A stretch of DNA of 64,000 bases from Merdiplasma sp964643295. GTDB taxonomy: Bacteria > Bacillota > Clostridia > Lachnospirales > Lachnospiraceae. The stretch is taken from positions 23,445 through 87,444 of the forward strand of contig CAZXSN010000006.1 in the NCBI GenBank assembly GCA_964643295.1, written 5' to 3'. Both the position numbers and the translations under genes were made by a program. Below the pieces are notes generated by a model. That model worked only from the letters and a program-made list of their open reading frames with translations, had not been told where the DNA came from and made no database searches. Shown here one piece after another: positions 48,901-56,406 of this stretch (its first letter is position 1; the number at the start of each line of letters is the position of its first letter).

Positions 48901-50450
48901 TCAGGAGCAGGCGGCTGCGGGTTGGTTTCACCCCCGTTAGGAGTAGAAGACTCCTCTTTTAAGTTGACAAGATTGCCGGAAACAGTCAGACTCCCGCCAG
49001 CAGAATGAAACTTAACAGGGACACCTAACTCGCTGATTGTTTCCTCTTCATATGTGACAGTGCTTCCACTGGGCAGGGAAAGCGTAAAACCAAAATCATA
49101 GTCTGAAGTCTCCGCTCCGTGCTCCACGTAAAAATGCACCGTAAAGGATGCGCCGGGATCCAGGCTGTTTAAACACCCGTCAGCCCCGTCAAGAATGTAA
49201 TACCTCTCAGTATTCTCTTTACGACCGTATAATTCTTCTCCACTTTGCGGGTCCCACTGAATTTTGCAGTTATCTGTGATGGTTTCGCGTTCAAGCAAAA
49301 TTCCAGAACCAGACACCTCAAGCGTCATTGAGCTTTTATTGGTGACGGTCAGAATATAGTAATGCCTGTTCTCGTTTTTTTGATTTGAATCCAGCTGCAC
49401 ATCAAACTGCAGCCTGGGATCGTCCACAGGAGCAGCGTCCGGTTCATCCGCGGGAGGTGCCTCCGTTGCCTGAGAATCAGAAGTTTCTGTATCGTTCGTA
49501 CCTTCCTGTGTCTCTTCTGTCGATTCAGTATTCTCGTTTGAATCCGAAGTTTCGGGCATCTCATCCGGAGGAAGAGTCTCTTCCGGCGCGTTGGTATCTT
49601 CTTCCCCCGGTTTTCCTTCCGTAGGAAGAGTCTCTCCTGATTCCGTTCCCTGGCCAGATTCCCCCGTCTCTGAGGAAGAGCCTGACTCCGAAGCGGATCC
49701 CGACTCCTGCGGATTTCCTTCTTCCTCAGAAGGAGCAGTCCCGGTGTCTTCCGTCGATTCTGTTGATCCGGCGGGATCTGTGGAAGGAGATGGCTCGGCT
49801 GGATCTGCGGGAAGCCCCGGCTCTTCCGGATTTTCCTCTCCTTCAGATGGCTTCTCTTCCATGGGCTTTGTGGAATCTGTTGATTCGCCTGTCTGCGCGG
49901 AAGGTGCCGATCCGGCGGAATCCGTGGAAGGCGCTGGCTCAGTCGGCTCGGTGGCTTGGGGATCTTCGCTTCCCGATATTTCCTGCGAAGGATCTGACCC
50001 GGCGGAATCCGTATCATCCGCAGATTCAGCCGTTTCCGCGGAACGGTTCGAATCCGTTTGTTCGCTGCCGTCAGTCCCGGGATCATTCGCGGAAAGATTT
50101 GCTTCTTTTGATTCCGGATTGTCCGCTGTAACAGCGTCTGTCCCTGACTGCGGGGATTCCTGAACCTTGCCGGGATCTGTCGAATCCGGATCCTCCTCTT
50201 TCGGTTTTTCAGTCTCCGCGGAAGGAACCGGAGTATCTGATCCCGGCGAAGGTTCTTTCTGCTCATCCTCAGATCCCTGCACCGAAACCGGTGCGGCATC
50301 CGTCTCCTCCCCACCCGCTGAGTCTGAAACACTGGTGCTGAAGGCATGGATCGAAAATCCATCTGTGTGAATCCCTGCCAGCAAAAGCGCCAGTACAAGC
50401 ATCACCGCCATCAGCCGTCTGCCATTCCCGAAATGGCGTTTCCGTTTCAT
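36969..50450 (-). CDS. Giant cell-wall protein with about 27 Cna-B-like repeats
   Basis: 4,493 residues from ATG 50450 (GGGAGGGG upstream). A signal peptide (LMAVMLVLALLLAG) is followed by about 300 residues of Ser/Pro/Glu/Asp-rich low complexity, a beta-domain, and from about residue 530 to 1,290 several InlB_B-like modules (FAGWSKG, LYAVWAP, FLGWYEKKGEKLYLP). From about 1,290 on there are Cna-B/DUF7601-like modules with the frame GSLTVSKTV, FxFTVTL, YTVTE and AxFTNTY. 23 of these (residues 1,368-3,875) form an ordered higher-order repeat, with three divergent copies after. A Glu-Thr stalk, a TGD-type sorting signal (AAVTGDDAPLG), a membrane helix and a basic tail (CRRRRRGRE) end the protein. 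It is probably a sortase-anchored adhesin or stalk; the ligand is unknown. Confidence 0.93.
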   Translation of the reverse strand: MKRKRHFGNGRRLMAVMLVLALLLAGIHTDGFSIHAFSTSVSDSAGGEETDAAPVSVQGSEDEQKEPSPGSDTPVPSAETEKPKEEDPDSTDPGKVQESPQSGTDAVTADNPESKEANLSANDPGTDGSEQTDSNRSAETAESADDTDSAGSDPSQEISGSEDPQATEPTEPAPSTDSAGSAPSAQTGESTDSTKPMEEKPSEGEENPEEPGLPADPAEPSPSTDPAGSTESTEDTGTAPSEEEGNPQESGSASESGSSSETGESGQGTESGETLPTEGKPGEEDTNAPEETLPPDEMPETSDSNENTESTEETQEGTNDTETSDSQATEAPPADEPDAAPVDDPRLQFDVQLDSNQKNENRHYYILTVTNKSSMTLEVSGSGILLERETITDNCKIQWDPQSGEELYGRKENTERYYILDGADGCLNSLDPGASFTVHFYVEHGAETSDYDFGFTLSLPSGSTVTYEEETISELGVPVKFHSAGGSLTVSGNLVNLKEESSTPNGGETNPQPPAPEPQGKYCLVYHVDSQGGSEEGKDIKTVWQENPVFNLHSVGEEDGSTMFSNHSDAGKLAQGQNGDGKHFAGWSKGNTSFTSYANIDYPITSIGDDTVVYRGYQRGTTITVDQATTNLYAVWAPANNAGLFGYVLTIPEASFGTKRDELLGGHWQTSDGQQLGYNGKTGNDALKLMVLDQGHGQGEGGSWRVTADTPTAEGKNFLGWYEKKGEKLYLPQDTLTYGGEHSVFSLDATWGAVSGAEDVTVPYDGESHTVNLEDLQTTFTGGAAGNLSSFEDDSQGNRNDNVVYTYDVTDESGNSVSMKEEVPSFIEPGVYHYTITSVIKVPSSDTSNNAAQEGLEVGSVTATLTITAGAQVIYHLNDGTEETADNGKLFVETKSEDAMSDGFYVFDLQNGAEIFAEKLGNVSDYKNIESGHIAHDGKTVYFMGWAEDKNAQPLGGVTYLATDVSSGKKGTYRRVRSGQQLTVKGGEKHLYAVWSEKPAMFGYTMTIAGGDFASSSSTQDGQRLGDNGTTSSSAKKYVVLDQGHRFVKGNEESVAVTTEAPKDSTGEYTFLAWYNKSYNKYVTEKNGDLNYDSGSEGNYGNPFTFPGGSVYFGATNTIFSLDAVWAKATAEDSRVFYNGKEHGLSAAALVYQGGKDFDTAALDQGMKGTYTVTVTQHGRNGEENTVYTSEEKDLTDFSHIVFDQTFTEVGVYTYTVTVTFADKEASSAVQVAAPSVLATATLIIDPVVKITVQKELSGREWRDDDRFSFTLSEAGVAEDKGSLDIFSSKREESFELLKLDPGQHTLTVTESDGGESGMVYASPQTLVVDVSGKEDEPYVITGDVTPLNGNVYQTTRTFTNTCQANLTVSKKVENVPEKDSEREFRFTVTLEPALTGTYGGMDFHEGKASFSLKNGSSATASGLPANISYTVTEEDANQHGYRTSTEVTPAGTAVGTGNSVSGTIGAGVSVMFTNTYQSGSLKVRKVVSEGGNQQRAFEIHVELNDSTVNGQYGQMTFVNGEATVSLMHDEEATAVGLPAGTGYTVTETAVEGYTAEYNNCSSTINADEPQTATITNTYDGGTLCVTKTVAGTGGDINREFEFTVSLNDRDVNGPRGNVTFKDGAASFKLKHNGGITIPGLPAGAEYTVTETGAGTDGYVTTSTNSTGTIPKGETATAAFTNTYQPGSLTVAKFVTGKESAENEEFYFRITLDNKEYSIERADGVTFTGGEAEFSLHHGESITFTNLPTGGYTVEELDVDRTDYEVSSTGETGELTTDKTSANVVFTNRYKTGSLKITKTVQGTGANRTKQFPFEVTLTKDGKPLNGTYGGVDFSEGTGKFTLADGESKTLSGIPAGAQYVVKETDSQGYTVSSDGAEGTIEDQTTREAAFTNTFQTGGLKVTKLVTGQGNARRNFQFQVDVSKTDEPSLEEKEQSGETGGLTGRYGEMNFLNGRALFTLRSGESKTAADLPTGMKYLVTETPVEDYTTSYTANGSGVIPEGAVEEVTVTNEYHGGSLVVSKTVEGEKAPKDKSFEFTVTLSDRSVNGPRSSDPIGENVQFTNGTAEFSLKSGQSVTFQGLPDGAAYTVMEKEANGSGYVTTSSGAVGVISTKQVSRASFVNTYQTGNLTVSKTVQNGLKTDQTRPFAFTVKLGDQSITGTYGEMIFDKGIATFTLVSGQSITARDLPVNVSYTVLEDGEGKNEEFIASFTGDSGKIESGTTAEAVFINTRKTGSLTVSKTVTDAPSQDPNREFRFTVTLDSALTGQFGDMQFDNGTASFSLQDEDSLTASGIPAGTTYTVTETDANRHGYQTTVVDADGKDAKVKDGSVKGTIPDGAAAKAAFTNAYHSGDLTVKKVVAEGGNQQRKFAIHVKLDDTTVNGTYGGMTFVNGFSSVDLSHGKSATAEGLPAGTRYTVTETAVEGYNIQYDADCSGTIEAGEKTTATVTNTYDGGTLIVTKTVKGTDSDSQKKFHFTVTLSDQSVRGNRGEVNFTAGVARFELGDGERMEIPGLLAEAEYTVTETDAGADGYVTASTKSTGTIPHNNGSVTAAFTNTYQPGSLTVAKNVTGTDADQGKDFHFRVTLDNKEYSSGQTDENAMVFKNGEAEFTLHHGQSITASQLPAGKYTVVELDANQDGYATTSSGASGEITGEKTSATATFTNRYRTGSLQISKTVEGTGGDKTKEFSFEIRLTRDGEILRGTYGGVSFEDGTGTVSLRHGESRTLSGIPAGTRYEVKELDPQGYTVTPADAQGTIEDQQIKQAKFTNTFLTGGLKVTKKVTGWGNTQHEFSFLVEVRKDLESSEEESDSGDANSGLSGTYGDMIFSNGIAFFTLRHGESREAKDLPAGLSYTVTELRAEGYTTAYENQSGTIPAGKTVETIVTNDYNGGSLTVSKKVEGDDEHKGKVFNFTVTLSDSGVYGPRGAVLNGNAVWFYNGVASFSLKDGQSVTFLGLPAGAIYTVTEEGANEGGYVTESTGATGQIQKGITSLASFVNTYQTGSLTVSKTVKDDPNTDQAKPFDFTVELSDKTISGDFGGMTFTDGIAKFSLVNGQSVTASNLPVNVRYTVREDEQEDYLTESTGASGKIAKDTPAKAVFTNTRRTGSLTVTKYAAGAPKQDQDRSFAFTATLKPALTGRFGEMEFKDGSASFSLQNGESLSASGIPAGTTYTVTETEANQHGYLTSIAGISGEGVAEGSATGTITDGGEAKAAFINTYRSGSLTVKKAVLEGGNQQRAFPIHVELSDRTVNGQYGELTFENGVALVSLKHGEQAVAEGLPAGTSYTVTETAIEGYKTDYSEDNPGTIESGSAKTVTVTNTYDGGTLIVSKIVKGTENDPDREFHFTVTLDDQSVQQNRGDVVFTDGIAEFALQSGEEIRIPGLPAGVGYTVTETDAGEDGFVTSSTNATGTIPHDNDTITAEFINTYQPGSLTVTKYVTGTVSDGEKGREFQFRVTLEGQADFNRQGKEDEVTFTNGAAEFSLKDKQSITFTNLPTCRYAVEELNADTQEYEVIQIEDKGDITEDETSATAVFINRRRTGSLEISKTVAGAGASRTREFPFEVVLTKDGRPLEGTYGGIIFTDGKGMLTLADGGVKTLSGIPAGTKYRVTETDHQGYTVSSEGEAGIIGDQKTSQARFVNTFQTGGLRVIKQVTGQGNQERAFRFAVTVTEETSADAPGEDAGGEAATGFSGSYGGMDFSNGTAFFSLKGGESIEAQNLPAGLTYSVTEMWAEGYSTTYENQRGTIPVEKTVETIVTNDYNGGSLTVSKEVEGKGADKDRAFAFTVTLSDSGVNGPRSSDLIGKDIRFKDGAATFSLKSGESVTFQGLPDGASYTVTEEDARKDGYETTAKGASGEIQKGKEAIAAFTNTYTGGNLKITKTSTLLKPGSNGEKFTFRVEIRTINGETVNGPYYGENGDKEGEPVCTFTNNRAELSLGVGESAVICGLPTGAGYTVTEDPAQGYGTVSTGSEGVIPGSGEMATAEFINNFHNGALIISKTVPIGDKTKEYPFTLTLTKDGSPLSGSITILKSVAANGALETEEVPLENGEANFSLKDGDSWIVLKLEDGTMFTVSEQKDPELQDIENGKCVITSTDKDVEVHSDNRSASGTIHTSTSDSLATAVRFTNQLYGTLIVKNQVFVDGAGQKGIPFTYTIGLDKAETVSEETATFELEDGESQAFFHIPVGTRLLVEEDEQAGFDTYYILGPENETAVKTAGLVSETKASFNVAAGTTEIAFVNRAVRPDPYPNPGPTYPGETETETETETEAETEAETETESETETETETETETETEAETETEAETETEKEPETEKESEKETEREPETPPESETNPESGSGSGTGSGGESETNPGGGSETKPTEEPETGFGSETETKPGGGSETKPTEEPETEPGGETETKPTEEPETKPPKETETNPHGGSGTKPSEKPAEKPDAESSNAGNLASGSQTSSETEDAGAAVTGDDAPLGFLAVLFSLSFVGLVMMFLCMCRRRRRGRE
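37100..37720. repeat. Low-complexity Glu-Thr/Pro stalk-coding repeat
   Basis: The plus strand reads as runs of GTCTCGGTTTC-like hexamers, encoding alternating Glu-Thr (ETETEAETEAE) and then KPTEEPETEPGG-type units on the minus strand. Such simple repeats form extended cell-wall-spanning stalks and are prone to length change. Confidence 0.8.
38826..41129 (-). repeat. Higher-order repeat unit 3 (domains A-G)
   Basis: Seven Cna-B-like domains in the order A to G. It starts at TVTKYAAGAPKQDQDR and ends before KITKTSTLLKPGSNG. Type H is missing and is replaced by an unrelated domain. It is about 2.3 kb. Confidence 0.85.
41130..43742 (-). repeat. Higher-order repeat unit 2 (domains A-H)
   Basis: Eight domains, 2,613 nt, starting TVSKTVTDAPSQDPNR. 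Domain B keeps the EGGNQQRKF marker, domain E the EGTGGDKTKEFSFE marker, and domain G the GVYGPRG marker, each equivalent to the same position in units 1 and 3. Confidence 0.87.
43743..46349 (-). repeat. Higher-order repeat unit 1 (domains A-H)
   Basis: Eight domains, 2,607 nt, starting TVSKKVENVPEKDSER. This is the unit closest to the N-terminus. Confidence 0.87.
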
Positions 50451-50816
50451 TTTGGTCCCCTCCCGCCTTTTCTATCTTTCGTCAGATGCAAATCTCTATG
50501 ATAAGGTTGGTGAAACATTTTCTAACGCAGCTTCAAGAAAAAATATAGGTTTTAAGGATTACCGTCCTGTTTTTGCGGTCCCGGTCTCCCGATGAAGCGC
50601 AAAGCAACGCAGGAAGCCGCGCCGTAACTGTAAAGGTCAGCTGCGCTGGAAACGCCGTCCCGAAGTTTTACGTTTCCCCGGGGCTGGTCTGTCCAAAGCA
50701 GCTTTTTTGTTTTCGTTTTCTTAAGGTCTGTAAATCCTGTCCGGGAAGCGTTCCGTGATTATCCGGCAAACCCAACTAAATGCCGGACAGCCGCCCAAAA
50801 TTCTTAAGAGTCTGCT
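50451..50816. other. Upstream region of the giant gene, no gene
   Basis: About 370 bp between the HEPN-like gene and the giant gene. It must carry the promoter of the giant gene. Candidate -10 elements (TATCAT near 50500) lack a good -35. A plus-strand segment near 50590-50630 superficially resembles riboswitch cores but points away from the gene. No coding frame is supported. Confidence 0.45.
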
Positions 50817-50850
50817 CAGGCTGAAAAGGAGTGCCCTCCCTCTCAGCCTG
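50817..50850 (-). terminator. Hairpin downstream of the HEPN-like gene
   Basis: CAGGCTGA pairs with TCAGCCTG (8 bp, 18-nt loop) 17 bp past the stop codon. The minus-strand tail is AGCAGACTCTT, poor in T, so it is a weak or Rho-assisted terminator. Confidence 0.5.
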
Positions 50851-50866
50851 AAATGCGTGTATCCTG

Positions 50867-51934
50867 CTATCTTGCCGTTGTTTGAATCAGCGCCGTAATC
50901 TCTTCCAGATCAAGGACCGCCAAATGCGACAGCCTGTTTCTCGCGTCCTTATACAGCTTTAACTTCTCCGCCTCCACAGGGTTTAAGGGCAGCAGCCCCT
51001 CCCCGACCATAAACATTAAGGTGCCTAATTCCACATCTTTCGGATCCGTGTAGATCTCCCCGTAGGAGGCCTGGATCGGCAGCTGCCGGGAGATTGAGGC
51101 GGCATGCCGCTGTACAAAATCCTCCCGGTACTCCTCCAGATACGGATAGATTGTCTTGATCTGGGCCAGCCAGATCCGGTGATCAACTTCCTCCCGCGTT
51201 ACGTCAAAGACATATGGGGTTCCGTCGCTGCGGCAGCCATTCGCCGCCTTTTCTTTCAGGAACTCAAACGGGGAAGTTAGAAATTCCCGGTATTCCTGTA
51301 CGCATTCCGCGCACAGCTCGATATCGTTCTCCACCACATTGGCGAGCAGCTCCGCGGTGTACTGCTTGATTAACGTATCCTCCCTGATGTCTGAGGAAGC
51401 TAATACCGCGAAGACGACGCGGTCATACTCCCCGATATAATCGTCAAAAGAAAACGCTTTGATGCCGCGCTTTACCGGCGGATTCTGCTTCCCGTTCCAC
51501 TCGAGAATAAACGCCGCCTTTCTGGCGTTCTTTCCCCTTTCTTTGATATACGCGGAGACAAAGGACATCCATTTTTCCAGGCAGTCGTACGAATCGATCA
51601 CCACCCAAAGATACCTGTCATGCAGCACAATATCGTCATTTTCCGCGAAAAACTTCGGGTATCCTCTGCCCGGCCGATACTCCGCTCTTTTTTCTCTCTT
51701 GCAGAATTCTGTGAGCAGATATTCGCCGGGCTCCTCCTGTGTCTTAATCTTTACAAATTTTTTATCCGCGTTCTGCGACTTTACCGCTTCAATGACCGTC
51801 TCCTCAAACTGCTCTCTCCAGGGCATCCCGGCTGTATACCGGAGAAGAATGCTCTTCTCCTCGAGCAGCTGCGTCTGAATGTCCTCCACATATTTGACCG
51901 CGTTTGTCACCTGATTCCACCAGATATTATTCAC
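50867..51934 (-). CDS. STAND-associated protein with C-terminal HEPN-like RNxxxH motif
   Basis: 355 residues, starting GTG 51934 (NNIWWNQVTNAVKYVEDIQ), nine nt after GGAGG. A longer ATG form has no ribosome site. The start overlaps the upstream ATPase stop by 8 nt, so the two proteins are made in step. The N-terminal half is alpha/beta (LLEEKSILLRYTAGMPWREQ, DIVLHDRYLWVVIDSYDCLE) and has no Walker motifs. The C-terminal helix region ends EKLKLYKDARNRLSHLAVLD, with R-N-R-L-S-H fitting the RNxxxH signature of HEPN RNases (about 50920-50945). HEPN domains are common toxic effectors and RNA cleavers in defence systems. Family membership is an inference from one motif and context. Confidence 0.6.
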   Translation of the reverse strand: MNNIWWNQVTNAVKYVEDIQTQLLEEKSILLRYTAGMPWREQFEETVIEAVKSQNADKKFVKIKTQEEPGEYLLTEFCKREKRAEYRPGRGYPKFFAENDDIVLHDRYLWVVIDSYDCLEKWMSFVSAYIKERGKNARKAAFILEWNGKQNPPVKRGIKAFSFDDYIGEYDRVVFAVLASSDIREDTLIKQYTAELLANVVENDIELCAECVQEYREFLTSPFEFLKEKAANGCRSDGTPYVFDVTREEVDHRIWLAQIKTIYPYLEEYREDFVQRHAASISRQLPIQASYGEIYTDPKDVELGTLMFMVGEGLLPLNPVEAEKLKLYKDARNRLSHLAVLDLEEITALIQTTAR

Positions 51935-54900
51935 TCTTCTCGTCCTCCATAAATTCATCAAGCCTGTCGTCGACTTCCGAGCTTGTTCCCATCATCTGGA
52001 AGAACGTGAACCGCGCAAACAAAAAGTGGGTGTCATCGGTGCTTCTTAATACATTTAATTCCTTCAGTTCTTCCATCAGTGCGGAAACCCCGTCAGCCGA
52101 AAGTTCCCGAATCCCTTTAATCGACAGATCCTGTGCCGTGCTCAAGATATCCTCCGCGGAGTATCCTTCGCTGTATCCGTTGGAGTAGTACAGATACGCC
52201 ATCAAAAGAGCGATCAGATAATAATTGTCATCATCGCCGAGCCTGAGCGTGATCGTGAATTTCTCCCGGATCTGCTCGCGAAACTCCGGATCCGCGAGGA
52301 CCTTCTTGATGTGCTCCTCGCTCACCCGGTAGATGGGAGTGTCGGATTCGTCATATCCGGCATAGTCCTTCTTCCTCATCGCCGACAGCAGCTTGGCGCA
52401 GTACATCTGAATCAGCCCCGGGAAATAATTGGTGTTCGCCAGGATGAGCGTGATCAGGGACTCCTTCTCTTTAGGAAATTCCAAGCCAAGGTAATGAAGC
52501 GGGATCTCCAGCAGCTCCCTGGCCTCCGTCGGCTGGAAGGGCTTCACGGTCATCATCCCCAGATGCGTAAGCACACTGTTGTTGCCAAGCGCCGCTTCCC
52601 GTTTAAACCTGACGATATTTCTAAGACCCGCGATCACGAACTTAAATCTTCCCACATCGACGTTCTGGATCTCTTTCAGCGAATCGAGCGGTCCGTAGTT
52701 TACCTCCCCGCAGCTGTCGATGAACGTATCCGCCTCATCCATCAGCAAAAGAAGGAACGGGATCCGATCCTCATCAGACGCCAGCCGCTTACGGATCGCC
52801 CTCGACAGTTCCGCCCAGTCCGTCGTCGTGATATCTTCCGGCAAAACGCCCTCGTCAAATAAAGCATGGCCGACCTTCTCCGCAGCCTCCGGGTATCTGA
52901 GACCTTTCAGATCCACAAAAACCGCGCGGTCCTTGTTCTCATCATGGTCGATGTCATCCTTCGCCCTCTTTAAAAGTGCCGACTTGCCAAGCTGACGGCC
53001 TCCGTACACGATATTCACGCCGCTGGGGGATTCGATCCTCTCCAGCTCATTCCTGCGCCCCATGAAGATTTCCGGAGGCATCACATTGGCGGATTCCCAT
53101 ACATACGGCTGAAAATAGCCAAACGGCACAACCAGGCTCATCAGCATGCGGTTGACCTTCGCCTCGTCATAATTTTTCACCAGATACATCATGACCACGC
53201 GGTCCACCACGATAAACAGCCTGTCTCCCAGCTCCGACTTGCACTTCCTGGCAAGAGACCGGCGCTCCGGCTTATCCAGGGCAAAATCCAAAAGGATCAT
53301 CGTGTGCCTGGCGTTGCCGATCTGCTTCATGATGTCAATAAGTCCTGCCGCGTCGTACTTGCCGTTTAAGCAGACTACCCGAAATCCCTCCCGGGACGCG
53401 CCGGAGCCAAAGGGCGCGATCGGGTGCGTATAATTTTCTCTCCTCCCGTTTTTGGGCGCTACCGTCTTCACGAAAAAGTTCTGAAATCTGTGAATCTGTC
53501 CCTGTTCCTCCACCGACTTGTCATCGACAGAAAAACCTAACCCGGAAAGAAGCGTCTGCAGGCGTTCCCTGCTCATCCTGCTCCCTCCCGGAAGCCAGTT
53601 CTCCACCAGTCTTCTGCCGCCCTTTTCCTCCTTGTTTCTCACGCGCCCGCTCACCAGAGTCGCAAAACTGCTTCCCTTCTGCGCGACGGGAAGGTAGTAC
53701 TGATCATATTCCTCGAGGAAATCCTCCAGGAAGTTTTCTTCAATTAAGTTTTCAAAGTCCTCGTCCGGCACATCGGCATGCGCCAGCAGATCCTCGGCAA
53801 CCGTATAGTTCTGTTCCTGTAAGGCCCGCTCAATCTTGGCGATCTTTTTCTCCTTCGCCTCCTTGGTAAGAGCCTTCACCTGCGTGTTGCGGAACGTATT
53901 CAGCTGTTCGAGAAGATCCTTTTCTCTCGACTTCGATTCCTCGTGAATGGCCGTCAGATAGCTCTCGGTGATCTTCTGGAAGAATCCGAGATTTCCATTT
54001 TCCAGGCAGCTGTCATACCATTCATTGACGATCTGCAGAATCTTCTCCTTCTTATCCTCATTGGAGTTGACGTTGTCAATCTGTCCGTAGCTTTGCGCAA
54101 GCTCAAGGTCGCCGACAAACTGCTCCTGTCTGTATCCCGCGGTCTCCCTCGCGTACTCCTCGCTGGAAACTAAATCGTTCTGATACGCCTCCAGTTCAAT
54201 CGCACTGCCCGTCTCCTTCAGATACTGCAAAATCAGCCTGGCGCTTCCGAAATCATCTCCGCCCTTAAAGATCTCTTCCAGCCGCTCGGTCAGATCCTTA
54301 CCCGTCTTTTTCGCATGCTGCAAAATCCTGTACTCCGGCTGCAGCAGCTCCACATCCGAGGAATGGACATCAAAATCCGGGAAATAGGAGTCGTCCAGGA
54401 GCACGTCATCCGTACCTAAAAACGGCAGATAGAAATATTTCCTGTCCGTCTCTTCAAAACGTCCCTCGATGCAGGATAAGATCTCTTCCAGTACACAGCA
54501 GATCGTCCTTAATCCGGCCTTCTCCTGCGCATCCGTGCTGGCAGCGGCATCCGTCCCCACTTCCGCAAGCGCGTCCGCCAGATTCTTCACCAGCTGATCC
54601 CGCAGCTTCTTGTAGGCTTCCCTTCCTTCATCCTCGGCCTGTCCATTCATCCTCTCCACCAGACTGCACCAGGCGATCATGATCTGTACGCCTTTCGTGG
54701 TGATGCTGGTGACATTCGATCGCAGCTGTCCCTTCAGATCTTCGTGCGCGTGCAGGTTCCTCCTCTGGGCCGCCCTGTCCCAGAATTCCTGGATATACTC
54801 CCAGAGCATGGCATCATCCAGGTTCTCCTCGGCAGGCTCGCTCCCCTTCTTGAGAAAGTTCTCCTGCAGGAAGCTTACAACAGCAGGAAAACTGCTCCTG

Positions 54901-55804
54901 TCATCATCCGCAACAGCCTTGATAAAGATTCCGATCTCACTCGAGGGATTAAAGAGCGCCTTTTTCGTCTCCACGAATCTCCTCTGAGCGGCCTTTTCCT
55001 GCTTCTTGCCGGTAATGGTATTCTCGTAATAAAGCTGTGCTTCCTGCCGCACATTGGAAAGTTCCTCCTCCAGCCTGGCAGTGCTCTTCGCATGATACTC
55101 CGCGTAGGCATCCAGTCCCTTCTTGTATACCTCCTTGAAGTCGAAAAGCAGATAGATGACCTTGCTTAAGGACGGATAGTGATCCACCGCGTCGTACTGC
55201 TTGATCAGGTTGTAGAGGCCTTTCAGATTGTGGTCATACGAGACCTGATTGGAGAAAAAGGTCCGCAAACCGGCCGCCACCATCAGATCATCGAGAAAGA
55301 CCGTGTGCTCGCCTGATACGAGGCTGAAGACGACATCCGCCGAATACTCGCAGCGGTTCATCGGATCATTGAACGCAAACGCAAGCCGCACATAAAGGTC
55401 CGCGTACTCCACGCTTTTCAGGGATTTCGCTTTCGCGTAGGCCGCCGCGCAGTAGTTCTTCCCGGCATCAATCAGTCTGCAGACGATCAGCGTGGTATCA
55501 TCCGCCGCGGAGAGTTCCTCTTCCGCCTCGGAGAGCATCTCCTCCTGGGAAGAGACCGCAGAATCCTTTTCCTCCGCCGTCTGTGCGTTCCCCTTAAGCG
55601 CATTCTCATCCGCCGCAGAAGAGTTTACGCCCTCATCCGCTTTCGCGGCATCCGGCTCTCCGTTTTCCAAAGAAACAGCAGCTTCCGCGCCCTGCCTACT
55701 TTTCTTAAGCTCGTCCGCCGCCGTGGGGCTGTTTACGGCCTCGCCTGCTTCTTTCGGCTCCCCTTTCTTTGTATCCGACTCGGCGCCTGTCTTTGCCGTC
55801 CGCG
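51927..55804 (-). CDS. C-terminal part of a giant STAND-like AAA ATPase, gene continues across the gap
   Basis: About 1,290 residues, open from the assembly gap to TAA 51927. It begins in the 37-residue repeat (TAKTGAESDTKKGEPK). About 600 residues of helical, coiled-coil-rich sequence follow. The NTPase domain shows MGRRNELERIES, Walker A YGGRQLGKSALL (near 52990), Walker B LLLLMDEAD (near 52740), and a sensor/winged-helix tail (HYLGLEFPKEKE, then NYFPGLIQMYCAKLL), typical of STAND/Orc1-Cdc6-like ATPases. No ATG with a ribosome site lies near the gap; the first possible start (TTG 55670) has none. This and the next entry are therefore taken as one gene. The likely role is a signal-triggered oligomeric switch. 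Confidence 0.8.
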
Positions 55805-56406
55805 NNNNNNNNNNNNNNNNNNNNNNNNNNNNNNNNNNNNNNNNNNNNNNNNNNNNNNNNNNNNNNNNNNNNNNNNNNNNNNNNNNNNNNNNNNNNNNNN
55901 NNNNCTTTCTTTGTATCCGACTCGGCGCCTGTCTTTGCCGTCCGCGCTTTCCTCTTAGTCCTGCTCTCTTTCGCCGCAGAATCGCTTACAGTCTCTCCCG
56001 CGTCTTTCGGCTCCCCTTTCTTTGTATCCGACTCGGCGCCTGTCTTTGCCGTCCGCGCTTTCCTCTTAGTGCCGCTCTCTTTCGCCTCAGAGCCGCTTAC
56101 AGCCCTGTCTGCGTCCTTCGGTTCCCCTTTCCCTGTATCCGCGTCAGTGCCTGCCTTCGCTGTCCGTGCCTTTCGCTTAGGGCCCTCCTCATCATCCGGC
56201 GCGGAAGTGTCCTCATCCTGCCCGGATTTTTTCGGCTCGCGCTTCTTTGTGCCTGAAGCGGCGCTTTCCCTTGCCTGCGCTTTCCGCTTGGAACCATCCA
56301 GATCCGCTGCGGAAGCGTCCGCGTTCGGCCCTGCTTTCTTCGGCTCCGCTTTCTTTGTATCCGTACCGGTGCCTGCCTTCGCTGTCCGCGCTTTCCGTTT
56401 AGCGCC
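55706..56406 (-). repeat. 111-bp (37-residue) tandem repeat in the ATPase gene
   Basis: Units start at 56406, 56295, 56184, 56073 and 55962, exactly 111 nt apart, and continue beyond the gap to about 55706. Each encodes KRKARTAKxG, xxDTKKGEPKxA and an acidic Ser/Ala end. The two units next to the gap are nearly identical. The result is a flexible Lys/Ala/Glu linker. Confidence 0.9.
55805..55904. other. Assembly gap (100 N) inside the tandem repeat
   Basis: A 100-N placeholder. The repeat marker CTTTCTTTGTATCC occurs at 55763 and 55905. With a fixed 111-nt period the true gap would be 69 nt plus a multiple of 111, always divisible by 3. The known bases of the two flanking reading frames sum to 6,297, also divisible by 3. 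Confidence 0.85.

Noticed and set aside
50570..50660. Plus-strand segment resembling a c-di-GMP or cobalamin riboswitch core (GCGCAAAGC, CCGTAACTGTAAAGG)
   Set aside because: The other conserved parts are missing, and no plus-strand gene lies downstream.
55600..55670. TTG codon at 55670 as start of a separate ATPase gene
   Set aside because: No ribosome binding site, and the frame is open and repeat-continuous up to the gap.
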